NCBI GenBank assembly: GCA_016780525.1
Contig: JADHLR010000067.1
Location: 1-8,616, forward strand
DNA length: 8,616 bases
DNA from: Candidatus Puniceispirillum sp.
GTDB lineage: Bacteria; Pseudomonadota; Alphaproteobacteria; Puniceispirillales; Puniceispirillaceae
Direction of reading: 5' to 3'
This document shows positions 1-6,612 of this stretch, in pieces. The notes under the pieces were generated by a model. The model was given only the letters and a program-made list of their open reading frames with translations. It was not told the DNA's origin and did no database searches. Within the stretch, counting starts at the first letter, position 1, and each line of letters begins with the position of its first letter. Position numbers and translations under genes: made by a program.

Positions 1-708
1 CTCGCGCACATGCGGCGTGGCAATGTTGACTTCAAAATGGGTGGCATTTTGCTGATTGGTGGTGTTATCGGATCATCACTTGGCGTGATGTTGTTCAAAT
101 ATTTGCGTGATGTCGGCCAGATTGATCTGGTGATTAAGCTGTCTTATGTCGTGTTTCTTGGCATCATTGGCGGGTTGATGCTGTTGGAAAGCGTGCGCTC
201 TATTTTGCGTTCACGCCGGCCTGGCGCGCCGCGCCGCAAATTACACCAACATAACTGGCTTCATGGTCTGCCGCTGAAAATGCGCTTCCGGCGCTCAAAG
301 CTCTATATCAGCGCCATTTTGCCGTTGGCGATTGGCGCCTTTGTCGGTCTGCTGGCGGCGATTATGGGTGTTGGTGGCGGCTTTATTATGGTGCCGGCAA
401 TGATCTATCTGCTGGGCATGCCGACCTCGGTCGTTGTCGGTACATCCCTATTCCAGATCATTTTTGTGACAGCCAATGTGACATTGCTGCAATCTGTGCA
501 GACCCAGACTGTTGATTTTATGCTTGCCGGGCTGTTGCTGTTTGGTGCGGTTATCGGCGCCCAATTTGGCACCCGCGCCGGGGCATTGTTGCGCGGTGAA
601 CAATTGCGTGGCTTGCTTGCGCTCATGGTGTTAGCGGTGTGTCTGAAACTCGGTTTCGAGCTGGCGATTCGGCCAGATGATCTATTCAGCGTGGAACTGT
701 TAAAATGA
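1..708 (+). CDS. TSUP (TauE/SafE) family permease, 5' end off the window
   Basis: Integral membrane permease of the TSUP family (PF01925), whose characterised members export sulfite, sulfoacetate or related sulfur anions across the inner membrane. The reading frame is open from base 1, and the ATG at 10 lies inside a conserved family block (hydrophobic helix after a charged RRGNVD segment), so it is not the true start. I estimate that 60-80 N-terminal residues are missing. The visible part holds the end of the first TSUP repeat, a basic cytoplasmic loop (RSRRPGAPRRK) and the complete second repeat. The second repeat opens with the typical glycine-rich helix MGVGGGFIMVP and continues to the GMPTSVVVGTSLF motif. 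The substrate cannot be read from the sequence. The stop codon overlaps the next gene's start (ATGA at 705-708), indicating translational coupling with the TIGR02186 protein. Confidence 0.88.
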   Translation, partial: LAHMRRGNVDFKMGGILLIGGVIGSSLGVMLFKYLRDVGQIDLVIKLSYVVFLGIIGGLMLLESVRSILRSRRPGAPRRKLHQHNWLHGLPLKMRFRRSKLYISAILPLAIGAFVGLLAAIMGVGGGFIMVPAMIYLLGMPTSVVVGTSLFQIIFVTANVTLLQSVQTQTVDFMLAGLLLFGAVIGAQFGTRAGALLRGEQLRGLLALMVLAVCLKLGFELAIRPDDLFSVELLK

Positions 709-1475
709 TCCGTGCTGCGATGATGCCTCTATTAACCGCCTGCGCGCTGCTAGCTGCCAACATGCTGCCCGCCCATGCTGGTCGTGTCGTGGCTGATTTG
801 TCACAATCCAATGTATCGATCACCAGCGGCTTTCACGGTACAGAATTGCTTTTATTTGGCGCGGTGGATGGCCAGGATACCGATGACATTATTGTGGTGA
901 TCAACGGCCCGCCAACAGATATTGCACAACACCGCAAAGCCAAAGTCGCCGGCATCTGGATCAATGTTGAAACACATATCTGGAAAGGCGCACCGGCGCT
1001 ATATCAAATTCTGGCCACCCGGCCCATTGCCGAAATCGCTGATGCACAGGTTTTAGAACAATTTGAGATCGGTGCTGACAAGCTGCAACTTCTGGTGCAG
1101 CCAGCACGGCCAAACCCGGCGGGCGATATGCCACAAGCATCGGCATTGCTGCCATCATTGACGCGCAATATGGCGGCAACAGGGTTATGGCCATCCGAAA
1201 TCGGGCCGGTAAAGCTGACGCAAGGAGCGCTGTTCCGCGCCACCGTGCAATTGCCGGCCAATGTCACTTCAGGCGTCTACGATGTGCGGATTTTACAGTT
1301 TCGCAATGGCGTTGCATTTAGTGAGAACAAAACCAATATATATATTCAGAAGGGTGGCCTCAGTGCGATGATCTATAATTTTGCGCATGACTATTCTTTG
1401 TTATATGGTTTGTTCGCGATCGCTTTTGCGGTGGCCGCTGGCTGGCTGGCAGCCGTCGCTTTCCGGCGCAAATAG
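705..1475 (+). CDS. TIGR02186 (Alph_Pro_TM) family membrane-anchored periplasmic protein
   Basis: A 256-residue protein that I recognise as the TIGR02186/PF09608 family, a conserved alphaproteobacterial group of unknown biochemical function. It begins with a Sec-type signal peptide (hydrophobic core MMPLLTACALLAANML, likely cleavage after AHA, about residue 25). A large exported domain of roughly 200 residues follows, starting with the family-typical stretch on VSITSGFHGTELLLFG. It ends with one transmembrane helix (about residues 233-253) and an RRK cytoplasmic tail. The topology is therefore type I, with the bulk in the periplasm. The start overlaps the TSUP permease stop by ATGA, so the two proteins are probably made in fixed proportion. 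A role as an accessory subunit of that permease is plausible but is inferred from context only. The family assignment is from memory of its sequence pattern. Confidence 0.85.
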   Translation: MIRAAMMPLLTACALLAANMLPAHAGRVVADLSQSNVSITSGFHGTELLLFGAVDGQDTDDIIVVINGPPTDIAQHRKAKVAGIWINVETHIWKGAPALYQILATRPIAEIADAQVLEQFEIGADKLQLLVQPARPNPAGDMPQASALLPSLTRNMAATGLWPSEIGPVKLTQGALFRATVQLPANVTSGVYDVRILQFRNGVAFSENKTNIYIQKGGLSAMIYNFAHDYSLLYGLFAIAFAVAAGWLAAVAFRRK

Positions 1476-1533
1476 CGACCCAAATAGCGACATAGGCTTG
1501 GTGTATTAAAAAGGTTCGATTGAAAGACAATGC

Positions 1534-2013
1534 ATGGCTAAGGCAGAGAAAAAACAACCGGTGTTTCTCGTCGTCGTGGACGATAGCGAGGAAATGCACC
1601 AGGCACTGCAATTTGCCTGTGGGCGGGCGCGCACCGTTGGTGGCCGCGTTGCCCTGATGTATTGCATTGCCCCGGCCGAATTTGAATATTGGGCCGGTGT
1701 TGGTGAACTGATGCGGGCCGAGGCACGCGAAGCTGCCGAAGAAAAAATGGCGATACATGCCGATTATGTCCAGCAATTGACCCAAGGCACCCCCATCTTG
1801 TATGTGCGCGAAGGCGATATCAAAGACGAATTGCTGGCACTGATTGACGAAGAACCGGATATCAGCCTGCTGGTTCTCGGCGCTGACACGACATCAGAAA
1901 CGGCTGGCCCGCTTATCACTTTTTTGATGGCACGTGGCGCATCGCGCTGCCGGGTGCCGATCACCGTGGTGCCGGGCAATTTGACCGATGAACAGCTTGA
2001 CGCCCTGTTTTAG
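1534..2013 (+). CDS. Universal stress protein (UspA family)
   Basis: A 159-residue single-domain cytoplasmic protein with the Rossmann-like USP fold (PF00582). It shows strand 1 with the conserved acidic/serine start (FLVVVDDSEE, about residues 11-20), a first helix ending in an ARTVGGRV turn and strand 2 (ALMYCIAP). The C-terminal strands are SLLVLGAD and PITVVPG. USP proteins are small dimeric stress or energy-status factors, some of which bind ATP. The usual ATP loop G-x2-G-x9-G-S/T is not evident: after LVLGAD the chain reads TTSETAGPLITFLMARGAS, so this may be a non-ATP-binding member. It lies 58 bp after the TIGR02186 gene and 28 bp before the cyclophilin gene, on the same strand and without an intervening terminator, suggesting one transcript. 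The Shine-Dalgarno sequence before the ATG is weak. Specific function unknown. Confidence 0.86.
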   Translation: MAKAEKKQPVFLVVVDDSEEMHQALQFACGRARTVGGRVALMYCIAPAEFEYWAGVGELMRAEAREAAEEKMAIHADYVQQLTQGTPILYVREGDIKDELLALIDEEPDISLLVLGADTTSETAGPLITFLMARGASRCRVPITVVPGNLTDEQLDALF

Positions 2014-2028
2014 ACCACATGACGTAAT

Positions 2029-2034
2029 AAAAGG
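2029..2034 (+). promoter_or_regulatory. Ribosome-binding site that sets the cyclophilin start
   Basis: AAAAGG sits 7 nt before the ATG at 2042 and 4 nt before the ATG at 2039. This favours 2042 (or 2039) over the in-frame ATG at 1988, which lies inside the universal stress protein gene and would place about 17 polar residues ahead of a clear signal peptide. Confidence 0.6.
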
Positions 2035-2041
2035 CGAAATG

Positions 2042-2557
2042 ATGCAATTAAAGCGACTTGGATTTTTAGCGATAGGATTATTATTTATGAGTGAAACATC
2101 ATCTGCCGAAGCTGGCAAAAAACTGCTGTTAGAAACAACGCAAGGCCAGGTCGAAATTGCATTTTTGCCTGAGCTTGCGCCAAACCACGTCAACCGGATT
2201 AGTGAACTCGCATCATCCGGCTTTTATGACGGCATTATTTTCCACCGGGTCATCCCCGGCTTCATGGCGCAGACCGGCGATCCGACCGGCACCGGCATGG
2301 GCGGATCAGGCACCAATCTTGATGCTGAGTTTACCGATTATGAATACCGCGTCGGCACCGTCGGCATGGCACGGTCATCCAACCCGAACAGCGGCGATAG
2401 CCAGTTCTTTATCTGCTTTGACGGCTGTGGTCATTTGACGGGCCAATATACTGTCTGGGGTCAGGTGGAACGGGGCATGGATACGGTCGAAAAACTCGCC
2501 GCCGGCGAACCGCCAGCCGAACCCGACCAGATTGTATCAGCCGCGGTCATTGACTGA
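2042..2557 (+). CDS. Periplasmic cyclophilin-type peptidyl-prolyl cis-trans isomerase
   Basis: A 171-residue cyclophilin (PF00160, EC 5.2.1.8) that isomerises X-Pro bonds to assist folding of exported proteins. The N-terminus is a signal peptide (KR, then a hydrophobic run GFLAIGLLFM) with an A-E-A cleavage site around residue 24, so the enzyme should be periplasmic like E. coli PpiA. Conserved cyclophilin blocks follow: FHRVIPGFMAQTGDPTG (residues 67-83, with the catalytic Arg69 equivalent), NSGDSQFFI (116-124) and LTGQYTVWGQV (132-142). The position of human CypA His126 is Tyr136 here, as is common in bacterial members, and CypA's Trp121 tryptophan is not seen. The length is typical of small bacterial cyclophilins. 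It is probably the last gene of the unit that begins with the TSUP permease, and is followed 31 bp later by a strong terminator. The start was chosen from the ribosome-binding site at 2029-2034. Confidence 0.93.
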   Translation: MQLKRLGFLAIGLLFMSETSSAEAGKKLLLETTQGQVEIAFLPELAPNHVNRISELASSGFYDGIIFHRVIPGFMAQTGDPTGTGMGGSGTNLDAEFTDYEYRVGTVGMARSSNPNSGDSQFFICFDGCGHLTGQYTVWGQVERGMDTVEKLAAGEPPAEPDQIVSAAVID

Positions 2558-2588
2558 CTGAACGTCGCACAACATTCCTGACATCGTG

Positions 2589-2620
2589 ATAGTCAGAGCC
2601 ATGCTCTGGCTATTTTTTTT
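2589..2620 (+). terminator. Rho-independent terminator of the permease-to-cyclophilin unit
   Basis: An 11-bp stem (2589-2599 with 2603-2613, one G-U pair) closed by a CAT triloop runs straight into eight T residues (2613-2620). It is a strong intrinsic terminator for + strand transcription. On the opposite strand the hairpin has no T-run, so it should act in one direction. The T-run overlaps the stop codon of the convergent rarD gene (2619-2621). Confidence 0.9.
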
Positions 2621-3521
2621 ACCCGGTTGGCATCACCGGACGCACCGGCCTTGGCCGGGTTACGAAATAGAGCGCAATACCCGACCAAATTGGCCCGAAA
2701 GCCAGCAAATCCTGCACCGAAAATGCCTCGCCAAGAAGCCATACCGCAAACAGCAGCTGGGTCGTTGGATTGCTGTAAAATAGCAGGCTGGACATCGTCA
2801 TGTTGAGCAACCGGTTGCCCGCATGGAACAGGATTAACGGCACCACCGTCAATACGCCGACAAACAGCGCAAGCACCACAAACAGCGCCCCGCCGCCAAA
2901 AAACAGCGATTGACCCGACCATGCCAGCCAGCCAGAAAACAAAAATGTCGCCGGCAACAGCAACAATGTTTCGACAAATAATCCTAAAATCGGGTCAATA
3001 TTCAGGCGCTTGCGTGTGACCGCATACAGGGCAAATGACCCGGCGACCAGTAGCGCGATCCACGGCACACCGGCAATCAGCACTGATTTTGCCAGCACGC
3101 CACAGGCCACACATCCAAGCGCCAGCCATGTCCAGCGGTCAAGCCGCTCACCCAAAACAACAATGCCAAGCAGAACCGAGCAAATTGGATAAATAAAATA
3201 GCCAAGCGCCGCGCTGACAACATGGCCAGATTGCACGGCGTAGACAAAGACTGTCCAATTGGCCAATAGAAACAATGTGGAAATGGCCAAACCGGCGCAT
3301 AATTTTTTATCACAAAGAATCTGCCGGGCCAGTTTCATTTGTCGACGCCATAGCACCAGACCAACCAACAAAACAAACGACCATAATGAACGGTGCGCGA
3401 CAACTTCAAATGGGTCAACATCGCCGAGAAAATGGATATAAACCGGCACAAATCCCCATAAAATTCCGGCACTTACGGCAAATATGATGCCGCGCATGCG
3501 GTTCTGCACTGATCCGTTCAT
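2619..3521 (-). CDS. rarD: EamA family transporter, RarD type
   Basis: A 300-residue multi-pass inner-membrane protein of the drug/metabolite transporter superfamily with about ten hydrophobic helices in two EamA halves. It matches the RarD subfamily. The first helix is followed by PVYIHFLGDVDPFEVVAHR and the WSF segment. The mid-protein signature GYFIYPICSVLLGIVVLGERL and the second-half signature LFHAGNRLLNMTMSS...YSNPTTQLLFAVWLLGE are both present. RarD is named for chloramphenicol sensitivity/resistance phenotypes, but its physiological substrate is not firmly known; export of a small metabolite or amino acid is the usual guess. The ATG at 3521 is preceded by AAAGGA (complement of 3528-3533) at 6-nt spacing, a good Shine-Dalgarno. 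The gene is monocistronic: it is divergent from cspA across a 299-bp gap and convergent with the cyclophilin gene. No T-rich terminator of its own is visible. Confidence 0.9.
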   Translation of the reverse strand: MNGSVQNRMRGIIFAVSAGILWGFVPVYIHFLGDVDPFEVVAHRSLWSFVLLVGLVLWRRQMKLARQILCDKKLCAGLAISTLFLLANWTVFVYAVQSGHVVSAALGYFIYPICSVLLGIVVLGERLDRWTWLALGCVACGVLAKSVLIAGVPWIALLVAGSFALYAVTRKRLNIDPILGLFVETLLLLPATFLFSGWLAWSGQSLFFGGGALFVVLALFVGVLTVVPLILFHAGNRLLNMTMSSLLFYSNPTTQLLFAVWLLGEAFSVQDLLAFGPIWSGIALYFVTRPRPVRPVMPTG

Positions 3522-3820
3522 GCCGCATCCTTTGCCAGATAAAATATTGGTAACCGGTTAAAATTTATAAACTTATTTACCGAAACCACCAGACAATACA
3601 TGTTTATCGACAGCTTTTCGAGACCCGCATCAAGGCGACAAATCATGCGATATTGATTTAATGATTGACTTTATATCTTGCTGTCCCCATATGCATAATG
3701 CCGAATGGCTTTATGAGACTAGGATCCAACTAAAGATTCAAAGCCGCATAGAAGTCGCGTTCAGAAATAAACAGCTTGCAGACTAACGGCGGGTCTAAGC
3801 TGAAGTTGGAGACTAAATAA
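3522..3820. promoter_or_regulatory. Divergent rarD/cspA intergenic region with probable promoters and cspA leader
   Basis: This 299-bp AT-rich gap carries the upstream regions of both genes and no convincing small gene. For cspA, TTGACT at 3665-3670 is a reasonable -35 element. The best -10 candidate is TATGCA at 3690-3695, but the 19-bp spacing is long, so this is weak. A start there would give a transcript leader of more than 100 nt, as is typical of cold-shock genes. The leader contains three copies of AGACTA (3716-3721, 3780-3785, 3810-3815), a possible long-range stem GGCTTT/AAAGCC, and a hairpin just before the ribosome-binding site. Nearer rarD lies the perfect palindrome TAACCGGTTA (3551-3560). 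No clear rarD promoter could be picked out. Confidence 0.4.
3772..3802 (+). promoter_or_regulatory. Hairpin in the cspA leader next to the Shine-Dalgarno
   Basis: CAGCTT-GC-AGAC (3772-3783) pairs with GTCT-AAGCTG (3793-3802), leaving a two-base bulge and a 9-nt loop, for ten base pairs in all. It ends 5 nt before the ribosome-binding site GGAG (3808-3811), which is 9 nt before the cspA ATG. Leader structure controls translation of characterised cspA genes through temperature-dependent refolding. Whether this hairpin does so is inference. Confidence 0.45.
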
Positions 3821-4030
3821 ATGGCACAGGGTACTGTCAAGTGGTTTAACACCCAAAAAGGTTACGGTTTTATCAATCCAGATGATGGCGACAATGATGT
3901 GTTTGTGCATATCACTGCAGTTCAAAATTCCGGTCTGAATGGCCTGAATGAAGGTCAGAAAGTGACCTATGATCTTGAAGAGCAGCGTAATGGAAAAATG
4001 GCCGCTGTCGGTCTTGGTCTTGTCGACTAA
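3821..4030 (+). CDS. Cold-shock protein, CspA family
   Basis: A 69-residue cold-shock domain protein (PF00313), a small five-stranded beta-barrel that binds single-stranded RNA and DNA. Such proteins act as RNA chaperones or antiterminators, often during cold or growth transitions. The nucleic-acid-binding surface is intact: VKWFN (residues 6-10), RNP1 KGYGFI (13-18) and RNP2 VFVHI (27-31). The length is the family norm, and the start is supported by GGAG 9 nt upstream. It is a single-gene transcription unit between a long structured leader and its own terminator at 4083-4115. It could be one of several csp paralogues in the genome. The sequence cannot say whether it is cold-inducible or constitutive, so I give no numbered gene symbol. 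Confidence 0.96.
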   Translation: MAQGTVKWFNTQKGYGFINPDDGDNDVFVHITAVQNSGLNGLNEGQKVTYDLEEQRNGKMAAVGLGLVD

Positions 4031-4082
4031 CACTTAAAACTGCTACAAAACCACTAACCGGTTTAAATCGCCGTGATTAGGT

Positions 4083-4115
4083 AATGGCCGCCATGCCACA
4101 TGCGCGGCCATTTTT
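4083..4115 (+). terminator. Rho-independent terminator downstream of cspA
   Basis: AATGGCCGC (4083-4091) pairs perfectly with GCGGCCATT (4104-4112). The 12-nt loop can extend the stem with CAT/ATG, and the stem runs into the T-run 4111-4115. It lies 52 nt after the cspA stop. A second small hairpin (CGTAT-GGC-ATACG, 4117-4129, then GCTTTTG) may act as a backup. Neither has a T-run on the minus strand, so termination of the convergent antiporter gene is unexplained. Confidence 0.8.
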
Positions 4116-4138
4116 ACGTATGGCATACGGCTTTTGTC

Positions 4139-5348
4139 TTAACCTGGCGCATTTGATAGCTTTGTCGGCTCACCAAGAAGATGTATTTTTGACCGTACCA
4201 CCAGATAATGCAAAACATTCGACCAGATCGGTGAGACAAACAGACTGGCGGCAATCACGGCCAGCAAAAAATCGGCTTCCTGACTGATAAAAATGCCAGA
4301 GGCAACGCCGGTTGTCGTCAATACAAAGCTGAACTCGCCGATTTGTGGGGTGATCAGCGAGGACACAAGGGCCCGCCCAATCGGTTCACCGCCGACATAT
4401 AACAGCACCCCTCCCAAAATTGTTTTGAGGCACAGCACTGCGACTGTCACAGCCAAAATCACCCCCCAATGCGCGGCGACATATTTCAGGTCAACCAACA
4501 GGCCAATCGACACAAAGAAAATCACGATCAAAAGCGATTGCAGCGGATGCGTGGCGTTTAATATCGGTTTGCGCAAATTTGTATGGCTGATCGCAAGACC
4601 CGCGCAAAACGCGCCAAACACCGGTGACAAACCCATAAAGCCGGTCAGGCTGGCCGCCATAAAACACAGCCCCAACCCAAGCAGGACTGATAATTCGACA
4701 TTGTTTTCCAACACCTGGCCATACGGCAACCGCAACCGCGATGTCCGCGCAATCCAAAATAGCAGCCCACCCAATACGGTCACCGCCAGCCCAATCCGCG
4801 TCACCAGCAACGGCCACTCTGCCAAAACCCCGGCACCGGCACCGGCAAATACCAGCATTGGCACAACAGCGATATCCTGGGCGACAAGCACGCCAACGGT
4901 GAGCTGGCCAACATGCGCCCGCAACAGCCCCAGCGAGTCAAGCACCATCAGCGCAACCGCAGTCGACGATAGGGTCAGAATAAAGCCAACAAGCAGAATT
5001 TGCGGCACCGACCAGGCAAAATAAAAACTCACCAGAAAGCGCCAGAAAAATACTGCACATAATCTGCGCCATAGTCGCGATGACCGCCGGTCGCACCACC
5101 GATAGAAACGCCTTAACCGAGAGTTCCATGCCAATGATGAAAAGCAGTAAAATAATGCCTAGCTCGGCAAGCGAAGAAATCTCCGCCGAATAATCGATCA
5201 GCCCCAGACCGGAAGGCCCGATAAACAACCCGGCCAGAATATAGCCAACCAGCGGCGGCTGTCTGACAAATTTCAAAATCAGCCCACAACCGATGGCACT
5301 GAGCATCAGCAGGGTCGTGGTAAGCAGTTCGGCTTCATGTCCATGCAT
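4139..5348 (-). pseudogene. CPA2-type cation:proton antiporter, interrupted by a one-base frameshift
   Basis: The encoded protein is a Kef/NhaP-like monovalent cation:proton antiporter membrane domain (PF00999). The N-terminal part (start 5348) carries the family pattern RQPPLVGYILAGLFIGP and AELGIILLLFIIGMEL. The C-terminal part, in another frame, carries LTLSSTAVALMVL, the ion-site-like VLVAQDIAVVPML, LSPVFGAFCAGL and TPQIGEFSFVL. Homology passes from one frame to the other near 5036-5038: removing one base there gives a smooth helix (FLALLVSFYFAW). The stretch minus one base is 1209 bp, exactly 403 codons with the stop, consistent with a single inserted base. The repaired protein would have 402 residues, enough for the transporter domain only, without the C-terminal TrkA-N (RCK) regulatory domain of full KefB/KefC. 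The Shine-Dalgarno at the start is weak. It could be a sequencing or assembly error, a recent real mutation, or (less likely) programmed frameshifting. Confidence 0.8.
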
Positions 5349-5391
5349 GCGCCAAGTCTAGCACTTAACCCCAGAATGCACGATGGTTTTT

Positions 5392-5423
5392 AGTGACCAT
5401 AGGCCGCCAGCCATATGGTCACT
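5392..5423. repeat. Perfect 10-bp inverted repeat between dmdA and the antiporter gene
   Basis: AGTGACCATA (5392-5401) and TATGGTCACT (5414-5423) are perfectly complementary. The 12-nt centre can form a further GGC/GCC stem. The element begins 23 bp after the dmdA stop and ends 44 bp before the antiporter start, counting along the minus strand. No T-run follows on either strand, so it is not a classical intrinsic terminator. It may be an RNA 3' stabilising hairpin for dmdA or an operator for the antiporter gene. Confidence 0.6.
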
Positions 5424-5445
5424 CCAGACGGGTCATTTGAGCAAG

Positions 5446-6555
5446 CTAAATCAGTGGAAACGACGCTGTTCGCGCCGGCAGGATGCCATCATCGGTGACA
5501 ATGGCAACACCGTCTGATGCGGCAATCGCCTCTGTCGATACCATCCCCACACCAATATTTGACTGAACCCGCGGGGAATACGCACAGGCACTGGCAAATC
5601 CTGCATAGGCGCCATTCAATGTCACATCCCAGCGATGCTCATTACCGCCCTTGAACGGTGCGCCATCGATCAACAGCCCGATAAAACGCCGGCTGACACC
5701 TGCCGCCTTAATCGCTTGCAAGGCCGGTTTGCCGATGAAATCATGCGGCTGATCAAGATTGATAAAATTATCCATACCCAGTTCAAACGGGTTGGTGCGG
5801 TCATCGGTATCTGCCCCATAGGATATAAGGCCGCTTTCCAGACGCTCGACATAATTCGGCGTGCCGGGCCCAATGCCATAAGCGGCGCCCGCCTTGGCGA
5901 CAAGATCCCACAATTCTGCACCGCGACTGCCATCGCGCAAATACAGCTCAAATCCACCCTGTTTAGACCATCCGGAGCGCGCCACAACAAGCGGTATGCC
6001 CTGCAGTTCGGTCACTCGAAACCCAAAATATCTCAGCTCTTTGACCCAGTCACCAAACAGTGCGGCCACAACATCGGCCGATTTTGGCCCCTGTATCGCC
6101 AGCGGCGACACATCCGGCTCAAACACCCGCACATTCATCTTATGTGCGCCGGCAATCGCCGATGCCCACAACACAATATCGCTATCCGCAATCGACAGCC
6201 AGATTTCATCATCATCGACCAGCAACAGCACCGGGTCATTAATAATCACCCCGTCATAATTGCAGATCGGCACATATTTGCCCTGCCCGATGGTCAGACC
6301 ATCAAGGTTGCGCGGCGTCAATAATCTGGCCAGCTTCAATGCGTCCGGGCCTTTTAATGCGACCTGCCGTTCAACCGCCACATCCCACATCGCTACACCA
6401 TTCACCAAGCGGTCATATTCAGCCGCCGGATCCCCATAGCTTGTTGGCATATACATATGATTATACACGCTGGCGGCTGCCAAACCGGCTTTCCGCGCGG
6501 AACTAAAAAATGGACTTTTGCGCACCCGCGCACCAACCGAAAGCATTAATGACAT
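5446..6555 (-). CDS. dmdA: Dimethylsulfoniopropionate demethylase DmdA
   Basis: A 369-residue GcvT-fold enzyme (PF01571) whose blocks closely match DMSP demethylase (EC 2.1.1.269). DmdA transfers a methyl group from DMSP to tetrahydrofolate, giving methylmercaptopropionate and 5-methyl-THF in the cytoplasm. This is the first step of the demethylation route by which marine bacteria draw carbon and sulfur from algal DMSP. Diagnostic segments are VYNHM (30-34), WDVAVERQV (57-65), SIADSD (121-126), AIQGPKS (153-159), ARSGWSKQGG (192-201), GPGTPN (229-234), ESGLISYGAD (240-249) and NPFELG (255-260). From memory these resemble the SAR11 enzyme, which is also close to 370 residues. The ATG at 6555 is preferred over one at 6597 because AGGTGA lies 8 nt upstream and because the length fits. 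It is probably cotranscribed behind threonine aldolase (97-bp gap). A DmdA-like aminomethyltransferase paralogue remains a minor alternative. Confidence 0.9.
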   Translation of the reverse strand: MSLMLSVGARVRKSPFFSSARKAGLAAASVYNHMYMPTSYGDPAAEYDRLVNGVAMWDVAVERQVALKGPDALKLARLLTPRNLDGLTIGQGKYVPICNYDGVIINDPVLLLVDDDEIWLSIADSDIVLWASAIAGAHKMNVRVFEPDVSPLAIQGPKSADVVAALFGDWVKELRYFGFRVTELQGIPLVVARSGWSKQGGFELYLRDGSRGAELWDLVAKAGAAYGIGPGTPNYVERLESGLISYGADTDDRTNPFELGMDNFINLDQPHDFIGKPALQAIKAAGVSRRFIGLLIDGAPFKGGNEHRWDVTLNGAYAGFASACAYSPRVQSNIGVGMVSTEAIAASDGVAIVTDDGILPARTASFPLI

Positions 6556-6563
6556 GGCTGACT

Positions 6564-6569
6564 TCACCT
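6564..6569 (-). promoter_or_regulatory. Ribosome-binding site that sets the dmdA start
   Basis: On the minus strand AGGTGA stands 8 nt before the ATG at 6555. The in-frame ATG further upstream (6597) has no comparable site and would add 14 mostly charged residues absent from the DmdA family. Confidence 0.65.
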
Positions 6570-6612
6570 TTTTTCTGTCAGGTTTCGCTCGCCACATAAT
6601 GGCATCAGAAAA

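Noticed and set aside
10..12. The ATG at 10 as the true start of the TSUP permease
   Set aside because: The frame is open to base 1 and the residues there belong to the interior of the family, so the gene is cut by the window edge.
1988..2041. An upstream ATG for the cyclophilin, overlapping the stress protein gene
   Set aside because: The signal peptide and the AAAAGG site both point to a start at 2039-2042; the extra residues would disrupt the N-terminal export signal.
3600..3770. A small RNA or small protein gene in the rarD-cspA gap
   Set aside because: No open frame with a ribosome-binding site and no terminator hairpin was found inside the gap; the structure seen is better explained as cspA leader.
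4293..5024. A 243-codon open frame on the + strand
   Set aside because: It lies antisense to the conserved antiporter sequence, its translation is low-complexity and Pro/Thr/Ser/Arg-rich without any recognisable domain, and it has no good ribosome-binding site.
5635..6324. A 229-codon open frame on the + strand
   Set aside because: It is a shadow of dmdA, which is fully supported on the minus strand; the translation resembles no family.
1..6555. A single sulfur-metabolism island joining the TSUP exporter with dmdA
   Set aside because: The two are about 5 kb apart, in opposite orientation and separated by terminators and unrelated genes; both touching sulfur compounds is too weak a link.
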